DNA of 64,000 bases from Paroedura picta (Eukaryota > Chordata > Lepidosauria > Squamata > Gekkonidae), in assembly GCF_049243985.1 (NCBI RefSeq), contig NC_135372.1, forward strand, positions 26,654,201 to 26,718,200. Direction: 5' to 3'. Within the stretch, counting starts at the first letter, position 1, and the number at the start of each line of letters is the position of its first letter. A program made the translations under genes and the position numbers. Of the stretch, positions 10,107-22,273 are shown in pieces. The notes under the pieces are model-generated. The model was not told where the DNA came from and did no database searches. It saw only the letters and a list, made by a program, of their open reading frames with translations.

Positions 10107-11765
10107 GTGAGTTTAGCAGAATCTTTCTTTGAGCTGCTGTGCAGCGGGGCTGTTCTGCAAGGCACCCTAGCTGTCTCGGCCCTGTGCTCCTCTCATCCAG
10201 TAACCTCTGGGAGAGCCCAGTAAGTCAAAGTCCTTCCCGGCTTGTCCTTTCAACAGTTGGGATTTAGGGTAGACTGCAGCTGCACCTGCAGGCTCCCCCT
10301 GGCTATCTTTGTTCATAAATGCTTGAACGGCCTGCCCACAAGGAAGTTTTTTTCTTTGTTAGAATATAAACGCTGGGTGGCTGGATAGAGCTGCCATTCC
10401 CCCTAGATGTCTATCTCAACCCTTGCGTGTTTGCGTATGATATGTTAATTCGTTAATAACAACCATCCTAGCGGGATTGTTTCCAGCAATGGTCAGACAA
10501 CTGACTCCAGCAAAACTGTCAGACAAAAGCCGCTGGTACCCCCCCCCCCCCTCCCCACTGTTTGAGCCCAGAATCCGGTTCTCACAGGTATTCTGCTGCT
10601 GAATTTGGAGGTTCCATTTAGCTGTAAAGCCAGTTCAGCTTAACAGCAAGGCCCTTCTTCTCCATAAATGCCTGCGTTAACATACAGTCACCAGACACCT
10701 GGACAGGGTGGGGAGGGGGGCTACAGACAGCCATGGTCCCCACCCCCAGGCTTCGACCCTTGGCACTGTGACTCGGAGGTATACTATGCTGAATATGGAA
10801 GTTCTGTTTTGCTGTTCAGTTTCATTTAAAATCAGGGCTCTGGTCTCCTGCCCCAGATTAATCCCCCCCCCCCCCGCCGTTTCCAGTCCCTTCTCGTCCC
10901 GGATTCCATCTCCACGTTTTGGCTCGGATTCGCCAGCTTTTGCTGAGCAAGTCCTGCCAGGATCTTGGCTGGCACCTGTCCAAGCACCCTCAGGAGAGCT
11001 GCTTTTTTTTTTTAAATAAAGAAAGAGATGTTAAATGCCAATGGAAAGAAGGGGAGGGAGGGGGAAACCTTGGCAGGAAGCAAGTTTGCAGGCCGAATCT
11101 AAGCTCCTCTTCCCCTCCTCCCCGCCCCCTGCTTTCCCTCCTGTCTCGGCCAGATAGGATTGGCTGGCTCTCTTCATATGATGGCCGCTCGCCAATGGGA
11201 TTTCTCTTCCTCTCCACCCCCCCCCCCTTTCCCCGTGCGCTTGGCACCTGGCACTGGCTGTTAGGCACCGCTTCGGCTGGAGGTGTGTTCTCCCCCTCCC
11301 CCAGTTCTCCAGATGGCTTTCAAAGACCGGTTTTGAATAGGCTGGGTTTTTCGGTTTCTGCTGGGGTTTTTTTTCCCCCCTACGGTTTTGTTTTGTTTTT
11401 AGCTGTGGCTGGCAGGCTCTAGGAATGTTGCCCCAGACTGCACAGATGCCCTTAGCGGGGAATCGCTGCCAGCCTAGGAGCACCTGGAGAGTCTGTGGGC
11501 TGGGAAGCCGCGTCTGTGAGCGGCGCAGCTGGGGAGGGGCGGGGGAATGCCAGACACCTGGCAGGGTTGCAGGGCACCGTTGGGGAGGCACGGATGGCTT
11601 GGGAAAGGGAAAAGGGGGGGGGCAAAGTGGGGCACGGCCCCCGTTGGTTTCACCTGGGGATGGGGGAGAGAGTTCAGGAGAGATCCAGTGGGTCTCTGTG
11701 TGGGGCAGGCAGCTCTTGGGTTGAAAGTGAGCTTCTGCTCACACAGATTCTTCTGTCCAGATGGA
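10107..11765 (+). other. NFIC: NFIC intron, unique sequence with C-runs
   Basis: No gene. Contains pure C runs around 10540 and 10862, a C/T-rich patch at 11215-11230, and two short pieces of the 'atatggaagttctg / aatttggaggttccattta' LINE-tail motif near 10600 and 10795. Nothing else recognised. Confidence 0.55.
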
Positions 11766-11770
11766 CAGAG

Positions 11771-12030
11771 AGCCAGTTTGGTGTAGTGGTTAGGAGTGCG
11801 GACTTCTAATCTGGCATGCCGGGTTCGATTCTGCGCTCCCCCACATGCAGCCAGCTGGGTGACCTTGGGCTTGCCACGGCACTGATAAAACTGTTCTGAC
11901 CGGGCAGTGATATCAGGGCTCTCTCAGCCTCACCCACCTCACAGGGTGTCTGTTGTGGGGAGAGGAAAGGGAAGGCGATTGTAAGCCGCTTTGAGCCTCC
12001 TTCGGGTAGGGAAAAGTCAGACTTCTTGGA
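11771..12030 (+). mobile_element. tRNA-derived SINE, full-length copy
   Basis: The head agccagtttggtgtagtggt carries a pol III A box (tggtgtagtggttagg) and gggttcgattc is the B box. The body runs through gtgaccttgggcttgcca, the phrase cacagggtgtctgttgtggg, and agccgctttgagcctccttc. This SINE occurs about ten times in the window in both orientations, usually with a (TTC)n tail. Confidence 0.9.
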
Positions 12031-12120
12031 TCCAAGGACAGGGGAGGGACAGGGTTGCTAGCGACTTTTGCCCAGGGTTGACCAGTGCTGGAAGTAGCCG
12101 GCCAGGCCTTGCACGTTGAC

Positions 12121-12404
12121 TAAAGGTAAAGGTATCCCCTGTGCAAGAACCAAGTCATGTCTGACCCTTGGGGTGACGCCCTCCAGCGTTTTCTTGGCAG
12201 ACTCAATACGGGGTGGTTTGCCAGTGCCTTCCCCAGTCATTACCGTTTACCCCCCAGCAAGCTGGGCATTCATTTTACCGACCTCGGAAGGATGGAAGGC
12301 TGAGTCAACCTTGAGCCGGCTGCTGGGATCAAACTCCCAGCCTCATGGGCAGACAGCTTCAGACAGCATGTCGCTGCCTTACCACTCTGCGTCACAAGAG
12401 GCTC
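12121..12404 (-). mobile_element. Sauria-like SINE with target-site duplication
   Basis: On the minus strand it has a tRNA-like head (gcagagtggtaaggcagc; B box gggagtttgatccc), a central body (cactggcaaaccaccccgta, gagggcgtcaccccaagg) and a tail ending in tacctttacctttag. The tgcacgttgacta duplication flanks it (12110-12122 and 12405-12417), a typical LINE-mediated 13-bp site. The body resembles Sauria SINEs, which carry a Bov-B/RTE-type 3' region; the subfamily is my inference. Confidence 0.8.
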
Positions 12405-12417
12405 TGCACGTTGACTA

Positions 12418-12426
12418 AGGGTGTGC

Positions 12427-12462
<36 letters not shown>

Positions 12463-12600
12463 TTTTGTTTTCAATTCAGGTCTATTGAACCAGCACATAT
12501 CTGGGTATTTCTGAAAAGTCCTGGATTCGAATACCCGAAAACCAGTGTGGTATTCGGATCCAGGGTTTTTCAGAATAGACCTGAGAAGGAAAAAAAAAGA
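12418..12600. repeat. (AAT)n microsatellite with a palindromic unclassified repeat
   Basis: A pure AAT array of about 12 units starts near 12427. Downstream, gtattcggatccagggtttt and cctggattcgaatacccg form a diverged inverted pair, suggesting the microsatellite grew inside a MITE that starts gggtgtgcaat. Confidence 0.6.
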
Positions 12601-12663
12601 TTTTAAAAGCCAGGCCAATCCTGGGGCTGGCTTGACTTCTACTGCGGGGAGGTTTTAAGCCTG

Positions 12664-12800
12664 CCATGACCTGGATAGCCCCAGCTAGCCCTCTCTAAGC
12701 ACACCTTGGAGCTAAGCAAGGTCATCCCTGATTAGTGCTTGGATGGGAGACTGCTGAGAAAATCCCAGGAAATCCCAGGATGTCAGGCCGTCTCTGAACA
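12664..12800 (+). mobile_element. 5S-rRNA-derived SINE fragment
   Basis: The words ggagctaagcaaggtcatcc and gattagtgcttggatgggag match the internal promoter region of 5S rRNA (gaagctaagcagggtcgggc, gttagtacttggatgggag). A SINE rather than a 5S gene, because both ends diverge and similar pieces occur at 17660-17905 and 43935-44190. Confidence 0.75.
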
Positions 12801-12823
12801 TCTCGTGCCTTGAAAACCCTACG

Positions 12824-12940
12824 GCAGGGGTGGCCAGACTGATTCTCCAGACGTCCATGAACTACAATTCCCATGAGCCCTTGCCCTGATGGGAATTGTA
12901 GTCCATGGTCTTCTAGAGAGCCACAGTATGGCCACCTCTG
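12824..12940. mobile_element. Palindromic hAT MITE, older copy
   Basis: It starts CAGGGGTGGCCAGACTG and ends GTATGGCCACCTCTG, with the arms (tgaactacaattcccatgag and gatgggaattgtagtccatg) pairing. Flanks ccctacgg and ccatacgg are an 8-bp duplication with one mismatch. Confidence 0.8.
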
Positions 12941-12949
12941 CCATACGGG

Positions 12950-14040
12950 GTTCTCAGAAGTCAACCGTGACTTGATCGGCATTTCTCACCGCCAGAGTAA
13001 GAACGGGAAAGGGGAAAGTCATGTTGTGGGGTTGATTTATCCTCTCCTGGGAGCGGGAGAGAGACCTGGGGGAACTTTATTTGTGCCCATTCTGTGGTTC
13101 GTCATCTCCCAGCAGTGGGAAGAGGCGTCTGATCCCTCAGCAGCCCGCAGCAAAGGGGTGGTTGGGCCGTTATGGCTGGCGGGATCAAACCAAGAGAGAG
13201 AGAGAGAGAGAGAGAGAGAATTGCGTTTGCCAGCCTGGATTTGCTGATTTTGCAAACCCGCCAGCGGAGTGCAGGGGGGAGCCCCATGCAACTAGCCCCC
13301 ACCTCCAAGGATAGCTTGTAGTCAAATTCTCAAGCGGTGCTTCTGAATGCTGCCCCCGCCCCCCAATATTGTGGGGCCAAACGTGTCATTCCAGAATTAC
13401 ATGGCTGGAGCTTGGGATGTGTAATTGGCTCCAAAAACACACCGTATGGGAAGGGATCTGGATTGGATTGCAGTGCAGGGAGGGAGTTAACACTTGCTCC
13501 TGTGTCATTCCCTTGATCAGGAATGCGCTCTGTTTTTTTTCAGACTGGGGGGGGGGAGGGGAGAGTCACAAAGACAGCTGTCCTTTTTCCTACCCGACAG
13601 GCATCTTTTGACCGGGAAATGGTATGGACATGGTAGTTCCTCTTTACCCACCCACCCTGCACTAACACCCAAATCTGTAAACCCCTTCCTCACCATTGGT
13701 TGCTTTTGGGGGGACAAAACCCTTATCTGCCATTTCAGTCCCAGATCTCCAGCATCAGAGGAACATAGTCTGTGATTGGCTGGCCCCAAGCACAGCAATT
13801 CCTGATTTTAGTCTTAATGGCCAACGTTAGAAAGTTTGGGACCAGCTGATGGTGAGAATAATACTAGACTCAGTGCCCCAAGGAAGTTTTGCAGCTTGTG
13901 GAAATGACCTCACCTGCTTTTGTACATCTACTGATTTCTTGGCAGCCTGCAAGATGGGGACTAATCCCCTGGAATGGAATTTCATTCTGGCACACTCTGA
14001 AGTAGCGTGATTTTTGGTGGTTCAGAACGGCAACTTTTAA
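12950..14040 (+). other. NFIC: NFIC intron, unique sequence
   Basis: No gene. A (GA)n run of about 26 bp at 13193-13219 and a G run at 13547-13556. No assigned repeat. Confidence 0.5.
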
Positions 14041-14043
14041 TAT

Positions 14044-14275
14044 GGAGAGCTGGATTTGGGTCCCCATTCCTCCACATGCAGCCACCTGGGTGACCTTAGA
14101 CTAGCCACAGTCCTCTGACAGCTGTTCTTGCAAAGCATTTCTCTTAGAGCTCTCTCAACCCCACCTACCTCACAGGGTGTCTCTTGTGGGGAGCGGGAGG
14201 GAAGGTGAGCCACTTTGAGACTCCTTTGAACAGTGAAAAGTGGAGCATAAAAACCAACTCTTCTTCCATTCCAGT
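14044..14275 (+). mobile_element. tRNA-SINE, diverged copy without its tRNA head
   Basis: It runs from cacatgcagccacctgggtg through cctcacagggtgtctcttgt to actcttcttcc. The tRNA-like promoter is missing or beyond recognition, and divergence is higher than in the copies at 11771 or 16053. Confidence 0.7.
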
Positions 14276-14279
14276 TCTC

Positions 14280-15615
14280 CTAACACACTGTTAAAAGCTC
14301 CCATAAACATAAATTTGCTTATCTACGGCGTGAATAGATGAAAAGTTTACAAATCCAAATATGCAAAACGATCATTGCTGGGATGGATCGGACAGGTGAC
14401 ATTGAGCAATCAGTCGTGATTGCAATTTTTTAAAAAAGGAATTCCAAAACTTAGTGGGCGGGGGGGGGGGAGGCACAGGGTTGCTGGAGATATTCCTGGT
14501 CTGGGGAACTGCTTGGTCCAGGATGGTGCTAGGAGAGGCCTGCACTGCCACCTTCTGGAGATGTTCAAAATGACAGGGTTGAGATCCGTCAGTTTCACGT
14601 GACTAGGGGCTTAGGGGACAGCAACCCAGCTGGAAGTGTGTCCGGAAGCATCCCGCCTAAGAGCTTAGGCCCAGCGCTGACCATGAACTCTCCCCCGCCC
14701 CACAGTCTGTTGCATTAGTGAAGACCTTCTCCTGAGTGCTGGTGCCCTCCTGCTGTTCCAGCCGTACCCCCTGCCAAGAAACCGTGCCGAGCCTTCGTTT
14801 GAAGCTTGGCCCGCCCGCTTGGAGGCCCAAACTCATGAATTATTTGCAGCCCTGGAATTTCCAGCAGCCTCGGCAGTCTGGGTTTGAGCCGAACGCCTTC
14901 TCTATATTTACGGCCTCCCTGCCTCGGCCAGGAGCCTGGCAGCTAACACAAGCAACAAATCCCTTTTCCTTTGACTGGCGCCAGAGGCTGGCAAGCTCCA
15001 GCAGTCATAACGAGGATGCCAGTCTTGGCCCTCACAAAAGGTCAAGCCCTCTGTGGGATGTGGGGTGCCCCTTTGCCCAAGCCCTGCTCCCAGCTATGGG
15101 GATGCACAGGTTCAGGGGCTTCCGCAGCCTGCGCCGCTAGTCTCTGATGAGCAAACGAATCCACTTTATAGCAAAGCCAATCATGGGTCAATCCAATTTT
15201 TGAAAAGTCTGATTGGCTGGATTCAATGCCAGAGCTGCTTCAATGCCAGACCTTCAATGCCAGAGCTGGTGCCCACATAAAGCAGTGCCAAGATCATTCT
15301 TGGTTCATTCCACACATGCTCATTGTGTTTTTGCAGCTGGGTTTTCCTGCGCAAAACAGGAACATCTACTTCTAAAGTGCATTGAAAGTGTGTGCAGAAG
15401 GGACAGTCTCCTCTACCTCTCTAGGGTGGTTCTCCAAGCGCTCAAATGGAGGTCTTTAGCATCCCCCAGGCCTTCTGCATGCAAAACAGTTGTCCTACCA
15501 ATGGTCCCTAGCAACAAGCCTTAACCCCAGAGGCTTAATGGAACCTCCTTGTTGGAAAAATCCAAATACTTTGCTGCTCTTCCCTGTTAGGCATTTCTTT
15601 CGATCTGATCTAGCC
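14280..15615 (+). other. NFIC: NFIC intron, mostly unique
   Basis: No gene. 14460-14580 may be a remnant of the 'ttgccagctcc...ggcaaccc' repeat family. At 15222-15262 the word caatgccaga occurs three times within 40 bp. Otherwise nothing recognised. Confidence 0.45.
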
Positions 15616-15639
15616 AAGGCAATTTCTTAAAGTTGGTAA

Positions 15640-15965
15640 TCAGGAATGGGCTGCCTGAGGAGGTGGGGAGCTCCCCCCTCACTGATGGCCTTCAAGCAGC
15701 GGCTAGACAGATCATTCTCCTGGATGCTTGAGTCTGAGACTGCATTGAGCAAGGGGCTGGGTGGCCCCTTCCCACTCTAGGATTCTCTGAGTCTAGGTCA
15801 GCAGTGGAATGGGCTGCCTCAGGAGGTGGGGAGCTCCCCCTCACTGGCCGTCTTCAAGCAGCAGTTCGACAGATCCTGGATGTTTTAGGTTGATCCTGCA
15901 TTGAGCAGGGGGTTGGACTAGATGGCCTGTTGGGCTCCTTCCAACTCTGTGATTCTATGATTAAG
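15640..15965 (+). mobile_element. Two tandem CR1 LINE 3' tails
   Basis: Two copies of the CR1 end follow each other: gaatgggctgcctgaggagg near 15645 to gattctctgagtct near 15792, then gaatgggctgcctcaggagg near 15807 to gtgattctatga near 15961. Each has cttcaagcagc and a ttggactagatggcc-like stretch. The tandem order points to a duplication or two insertions. Confidence 0.85.
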
Positions 15966-16052
15966 ATGGAACCTCCATGCTCAGATGCAATATATCTGTG
16001 AATATCAGACATTGGGAACAGGTAAAAAGAGTTCTCCATTGCCTTTGTGCTC

Positions 16053-16332
16053 TAGCCAGTTTGGTGTAGTGGTTAGGAGTGCGGACTTCTAATCTGGCAT
16101 GCCGGGTTCGATTCTGCCCTCCCCCCTTACAGCAAGCTGGGTGACCTTGGGCTCGCCACGGCACTGATAAAACTGTTCTGACTGAGCAGGAATATCAGGG
16201 CTCTCTCAGCCTCACCCACCCCACAGGGTGTCTGTTGTGGGGAGAGGAATGGGAAGGCGACTGTAAGACGCTTTGAGCCTCCTTCGGGTAGGGAAAAGCG
16301 GCATATAAGAACCAACTCTTCTTCTTCTTCTA
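16053..16332 (+). mobile_element. tRNA-derived SINE
   Basis: Complete copy from agccagtttggtgtagtggt to the ttcttcttcttct tail; A and B boxes readable. Young-looking, close to the copy at 20413. Confidence 0.88.
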
Positions 16333-16666
16333 CTTGTGAGCTTCTTGCTACACCAGAAGAAGTACACTGGTTCTGAAGGGCCTTTGGCAAAGCTTCCCTA
16401 TTAGCCAGGAAATCCCCCTTAAGCCAAATTGAGTGACTGTGAGGAATGGCTGATGGGAATGTACAAGAGGTCTAGGCAGGGCCTCCCTCTATTACAACTG
16501 ATCTCTGGGCAAAAGAGGTCAGCTCCCCTGGAGCTCTATGGCATTTTACCTCCACAAACCCCATCCTCCCCCAAATTCTCAGGTCTGGGAGTCAGGACAG
16601 ACTCTGGTTCTAAACTAGGTGCCAGAGATGAAGCTTCAGAGGACACCCTTATAATCACTTCATGTA

Positions 16667-16945
16667 GGACGAAAAGAAGAAGAAGAGTAGAAGAAGAGTT
16701 GGTTCTTATATGCCGCCTTTCTCTACCCAAAGGAGTCTCAAAGCGCCTTCCCTTTCCTCTCCCCACAACAGACACCCTGTGAGGTGGGTGAGGCTGAGAG
16801 AGCCCTGATATCACTGCCCTGTCAGAACAGTGCCATGGCGAGCCCAAGGTCACCCAGCTGGCTGCATGTGGAGGAGTGCAGAACCGAACCTGGCATGCCA
16901 AATTAGAAGTCCGCACTCCTAACCACTACACTAAACTGGCTCTCA
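16667..16945 (-). mobile_element. tRNA-derived SINE
   Basis: Reverse-orientation copy. The (GAA)n tail at 16673-16705 leads to gttggttcttatatgccgcc and ends at actaaactggctctcag (complement of the head). It lies only about 340 bp from the + copy at 16053, so the two form a long inverted repeat. Confidence 0.88.
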
Positions 16946-17017
16946 GAACTTCATTAGAACACAGGCTAGGCCACACCAACATAACTAGTGAAAAGTGAAA
17001 CAAACAGCAAAGGCTTT

Positions 17018-17142
17018 TCCCATGTGGCTCTCCAGATGTCCATGAACTACAATTCCCATGAGTCCCTGCCAACATGCCGGCAGGGGCTCATGGAAACTGT
17101 AGTCCATGGACATCTAGAGAGGCACAATTTTGCCACCCCTGA
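17018..17142. mobile_element. Palindromic hAT MITE, older copy
   Basis: The arms gtccatgaactacaattccc and its imperfect complement aaactgtagtccatggac flank tgccaacatgccggcagggg. The terminal repeats have decayed. Confidence 0.7.
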
Positions 17143-17654
17143 ACTATACAATACAAGAAGGGAGCATCAACAAATTCACAAAGTCCCTGTGATATAGCAG
17201 CCCTCCTGTTCTTTTGCAACAGATTTGTTATGTAGGGATCTGCTGTTACAGGATCGGAGAAGAGTACTAAGCAGGCCTAAAATAGGCAGTCCGACGCTGC
17301 CCAGCTACCCACAAAAGCACAGTCACACTACTGAGGATCACTTCCCACACAAGCCACACCAAAGGCCCACTGGGCCGCCTACTCACCTTCAGTGTGGTTT
17401 CTGCAGGCAGCATGCTCCTGGTGTGGCCCTGAAGACTGGCCACCTCTCCCTGAGTTCCTTCTTCTGAAATTAAGCTGCAAATTATAGGGGTCACGATCCA
17501 AGAAGCGAAGGGAAGCGTTAGTGTGCTCCTTTGACTTCCCAGCAGGGTAAGGCTGGGCCTCCTGCATCTTTCCCAAGATGATATCTTAGGGAGGCATAGG
17601 TTTCTTCTCCCTTTGCTTCCAATTCTGGCATTTCTGGAGATGTGTAAAGAAATT

Positions 17655-17910
17655 CCCCATGACCTGGATAACCCAGACTAGCCTGATCTCATGTGATCTT
17701 AGGTGGTACGCAGAGTTGGCCTTGGCGAACAATTGAATGGGAACCCCCCCAGGAAATCCAGGGCTGCTACATAGGGGCTGGCAATGGCCAACCACCGGTG
17801 TGTGTCTCCGCCCAGACCTGGGTGGTCCCAGGCAGCCCAATCCCATCAGAACTCAGAAGCTAAGCAGGGTCCGTATTTGGCTGGGAAGTCCAGGGTTGCA
17901 ACTCTTGGGA
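17655..17910 (+). mobile_element. 5S-rRNA-derived SINE pieces
   Basis: Two 5S-like segments: tagcctgatctcatgtgatc (about 17683) and gaactcagaagctaagcagg (about 17849). The second matches the 5S internal control region. Fragmented and diverged. Confidence 0.6.
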
Positions 17911-20410
17911 TGTTTTGGGATGTTTATTGCTGTGACTTGATGGCAACAAGGAAAAAATTACTCCAGTCTCGGCCAAAGCGTGGCGGACTTCTTAAACACC
18001 CCTGAACTGCCAGTGGCCTGGTGAGGGGCAGATGAACATTCAGGCCGTTTAACCACCTTGGATGGCTTTACAAAAGGATTAGCCAAACAGACAGAGGAGA
18101 AGTCTATCAACAGCTTGTAGGCATAATGGCTAAATGGAACTTCCATATTCAGAGGCAGTGTGTCCCTGAACACTAGTTGCAGGAATGGGAGGGGGTGCCC
18201 TCGATCTCCATTCCTCAGCTTGTGGGCTTTCCAGAGAATCTGGTGGGCCCGTGAAACAGGGTCTGATGCAGCAAAAGAGTTATTGTCTTGATCTGTGGCA
18301 TTTGCTTCCTGTGTATACTATAGTAGAACTAGTCACAAATTTCTGTTGTTAATAAGTCGTTCCACCACCCCCCTCATCAAAATCATGTGGATATCTTGTC
18401 CAGTTGGCCTTTCAGTCAGAACATCTGTGTGATGTCAGAGCAGTCCAGCCAATGGCTGCCAAGCATTCACTACTGTAGGGAGAAGCCAGTGTTCTCTATT
18501 TTGTTTCATTGTCCATTTGTTCATATTTTTGACCACAATTTATAGTAAAGATCCACAGATTCACTTCAGTCAAGGGAGAAATGAAAACAGGGTTTTTAGA
18601 AAGAAAGCAGACAAGTGGGGAACCAAAATGAACCAAGTGGGGAACCAAAAGCAAAAAGTGGGGAACCAAAATGAATGACAAAATATAAACAAGGGGTCGT
18701 TTTGAATTTCACATTCCAGTGGTTTGCCTAATAAATTCCTCCTCCTCCTCCTCCTCCTCCTCCTCCTTCTCAACACAAAGATATTTAACAGCAATTTAAA
18801 GAGTATTTCATCTAAAAGTGTTCCACTTCTGCCTAATAGCTGGCTGACAGGGAGGCCACAGAAAAGCCCCTTGTCACTCAAAATACTGCTGCGGCAGGCC
18901 TTACCGCTGGAGGGAAGATGCAGCCAACCCATCCATATATCTTCTCCACAACTCTCTGTTGTGGAGGCCTACCGCATAAGGTTGTTGTGCAGCTAAACCT
19001 GGATGCTGTTATGGGGGTTCTTTTGCCTCCTGTTCCATATGCACAACAAACCTGTGCAGTAGGCCTCAAATGTTTCATCTCCACAACAACCTACATAGGA
19101 GGCCTTAAGTGTTTCTTCTGCATAACAACCCTGTCCAACCTCCAAAGCTGCTGTTTCTGCCTGGGGAGCTGATCTTTATATGATGGGGATGAGCTGTAAT
19201 TCCAGGAGCTCTCCTGGCCCCACCTGGAGGTTGGCTACCCCTGGGATGGAAATATTCCTGGAAGTATAGATGAAAGCCTTAAAATGGTACAATAGACCAT
19301 CCTCCAAAGTAGCCTTTTTTGCCTGCAGAGCTGATCATTGTAATCTATAGATGAGCAGAGATAGTAGAGATGATGGTAGAAGCTTTCAGGCTGAGGTTGG
19401 GTGGCATGGTGCAGGTGTGTCCCACCTGGGCTCTGGCCAGCCCTTACCAGCAACTGTTTGTATTTTGGGGCACAGACAGACAGACCAGCATGGGTCCTGC
19501 GAGTCTGGAAAGTGCAGGAAGATCTAAATAAGGAATATTTAGAGCCTGTGACTGTAAATGGTGAACAACTAAATGGCTGGAGAGACATAGGAACTGAAGT
19601 GACTTTGCTCAAGTTTGGCCTGGTAAATAAAAATCAGTATTTCCCAGGAAGGTCCTATGAAATCAAAGGCATAAGTGGCCCAGAATTTCAAGTTGAGCTA
19701 GCTTTACAGGGAAGTAGACAGTGAGACTTTGGGGAGGGGGGGGGAGCTAGGTGTTCCACTTTTATTAGTCAACAACTTGGCCTTGCAGACTGCAGTTCCC
19801 AGCAGTAGGCCTCAGGCTTCACAAGGGCAGACTTTACCAGTTAAGTAACAGACTGTGCTAGCCAATGGGTGTCTGTGGCCACGTTCATTCCTTTTGAAGG
19901 AGCACATGAAGCTTTCACTTCAGCCTAACTGCCTGGAGGCGAGCTGTACTTCCAGGGCATCCTCAGATTGCAACTGGAGGCTGACATCACTAAACCTCAA
20001 TGGGGTACAATGCTACAAAGTCACACCACCAAAGCAGTGTTTTTTTGCCTTGGGAGCTTATCTTTATACTCTGGAGATGAGCAGTAATTCCAGGAGATGT
20101 TTAGGCCCCACCCAGGGGTACCTGTATGTCAGGTACCCCTGGGTAGGAAATAATCTTTGAGGCTTGGAAGTGAGACTAAACCCACAGCAAACCATGAGCT
20201 AGCACCCGTTGTATTATAGCACGCAACAGGCTTTACTACTAGTTTTAAAAATAAATTTTATGGAATAATATTTTAAAAATGATACATCTCATGGCCAATT
20301 CATAATCATGACTCTAACTCCTCCTTCTCTCTAAAGCTCCCAATAAACCTAACCACTCCCTAAACCATACCTATGCTAACCCTGACCCTAGTTCCAAATT
20401 TTTCCTAAAA
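17910..20410 (+). other. NFIC: NFIC intron, unique sequence and old repeats
   Basis: No gene. 18125-18270 carries the 'aacttccatattcagaggca' LINE-tail motif, 18739-18770 is a (TCC)n array, and 19130-19250 and 19890-20150 are diverged members of the 'ccacctggaggttggc' family. The frames here show no recognisable protein. Confidence 0.45.
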
Positions 20411-20412
20411 TT

Positions 20413-20710
20413 TGAGTCAGTTCGGTGTAGTGGTTAGGAGTGCGGACTTCTAATCTGGCATGCCGGGTTCAATCCTGCGCTCCCCCACATGCAACCAGCT
20501 GGGTGACCTTAGGCTCGCCTCGGCACTGATAAAACTGTTCTGACCAGGCAGTGATATCAGGGCTCTCTCAGCCTCACCCACCCCACAGGGTGTCTGTTGT
20601 GGGGAGAAGAATAGGAAGGCAATTGTAAGCCGCTTTGAGCCTCCTTCGGGTAGGGAAAAGCGGCATATAAGAACCAACTCTTCTTCTTCTTCTTCTTCTT
20701 CTTCTTCTAA
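20413..20710 (+). mobile_element. tRNA-derived SINE with long (TTC)n tail
   Basis: Starts gagtcagttcggtgtagtgg, has the gggttcaatcc B box, and ends in about nine TTC units. Full length. Confidence 0.88.
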
Positions 20711-21089
20711 TATGAATTCAGATTTTTACATGTGAAATAATATTTATATTTAAATTTAACTTATAAAATAATATACAAATATTTCTACATCCCACGGCAT
20801 CACTTAACCATGTCTCTAACTCTTCCCTATTCCTAACACAACCCCTAAAACTAACCAATCTCCAAACTGAACCATACCTAAGCTACCCCTAACCCTAAAA
20901 CCCCAATATGAATCCATCATTCTTTGCATATTTTACATGTAAAATAAAGTGAAAAACTACTCATTAATTTCATGGCCTTTCCTAAACATGACCCTAACTC
21001 AGGTTTCTCAATCAGGTTTAATGGAAGCATTTCCTGAATGGGTGGGAGTAAATTTTTTCTATATTTAAATTTTTTAAAAATGTTTAGAA

Positions 21090-21816
21090 TAGAATCATAG
21101 AGTTGGAAGGGGCCATTCAGGCCATCTAGTCCAACCCCCTGCTCAACGCAGGATCAGCCCAAAGCATCCTAAAGCATCCAAGAAAAGTGTGTATCCAACC
21201 TTTGCTTGAAGACTGCCAGTGAGGGGGAGCTCACCACCTCCTTAGGCAGCCTATTCCACTGCTGAACTACTCTGACTGTGAAAATTTTTTTCCTGATATC
21301 TAGCCTATATCGTTGTACTTGTAGTTTAAACCCATTACTGCGCGCCCTTTCCTCTGCAGCCAATGGGAACAGCATCCTGCCCTCCTCCAAATGACAACCT
21401 TTCAAATACTTAAAGGCGGCTATCATGTCCCCTCTCAGCCTCCTTTTCTCCAGGCTGAACATTCCCAAGTCCCTCAACCTATCTTCATAGGGCTTGGTCC
21501 CTTGGCCCCAGATCATCTTCGTCGCTCTCCTCTGTACCCTTTCAATTTTATCTACGTCCTTCTTGAAGTGAGGCCTCCAGAACTGCACACAGTACTCCAG
21601 GTGTGGTCTGACCAGTGCCGTATACAATGGGACTATGACATCTTGTGATTTTGATGTGATGCCCCTGTTGATACAGCCCCAAATGGCATTTGCCTTTTTT
21701 ACCGCTGCATCACACTGCCTGCTCATGTTTAGTTTACAATCCACAAGTATCCCAAGGTCTCGTTCACACATATATGGTAATATTACCATATATATGGACC
21801 ATAAATGATGGGACAA
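21090..21816 (-). mobile_element. CR1 LINE, 5'-truncated, with a long open RT C-terminal frame
   Basis: On the minus strand an open frame of 215 codons (21169-21816) includes ERDLGILVDCKLNMSRQCDA, VPLYTALVRPHLEYCVQFW, KDVDKIERVQRRATKMI, DLGMFSLEKRRLRGDMI and QQWNRLPKEVVSSPSL, the conserved end of CR1 ORF2 after the RT palm. The + strand start gaatcatagagttggaaggg is the complement of the 3' end. The whole sequenced part is open, so this insertion is fairly recent. 5' truncation removed the endonuclease and catalytic palm. Confidence 0.93.
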
Positions 21817-22273
21817 AAATAATTTTAAAAACTGGACAAAAATAATGCCAAAAAAGTGAGTGAATTGGGAAATACTTGCAGTGAAAATGGGCAGTGCAGA
21901 AAGATGTGTATGTTAATGATATACACAAAGGAGGAGAATTGCAAAAGGGGAAGATTCATACTTTCCGAACACAAAAAAGAAACAAAATAAAGAACATACG
22001 TCAGATTTGGTGGGTTCCACTTGTGTCGAGTGCTTGAGAAAGGAGTGCTAAGGGGAACCTCCATATTCAGAGGCAGTGTATCTCTGAGTACTAGATGCTA
22101 GTGATAAGTAGGGGTGGACAATTCTGTATGTGTGTGGAAAGAATTGAATGACCCCCCCCCCCTCTCCCAATCCCAATTAAAGGGTGATGTGGGTGGATAT
22201 TTGTGAAAGGGAGGAAATTGGGGAAGGTGAAACTGTTCCCCATCCAACGATTCTCTTTGCTGTTTTCTCCCAG

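Noticed and set aside
11771-11845. Possible tRNA gene
   Set aside because: A and B boxes are present but no cloverleaf ends; the head is part of a SINE repeated about ten times in the window.
12664-12800. Possible 5S rRNA gene
   Set aside because: Only the internal control region matches; the ends diverge and similar pieces recur, so it is a 5S-derived SINE.
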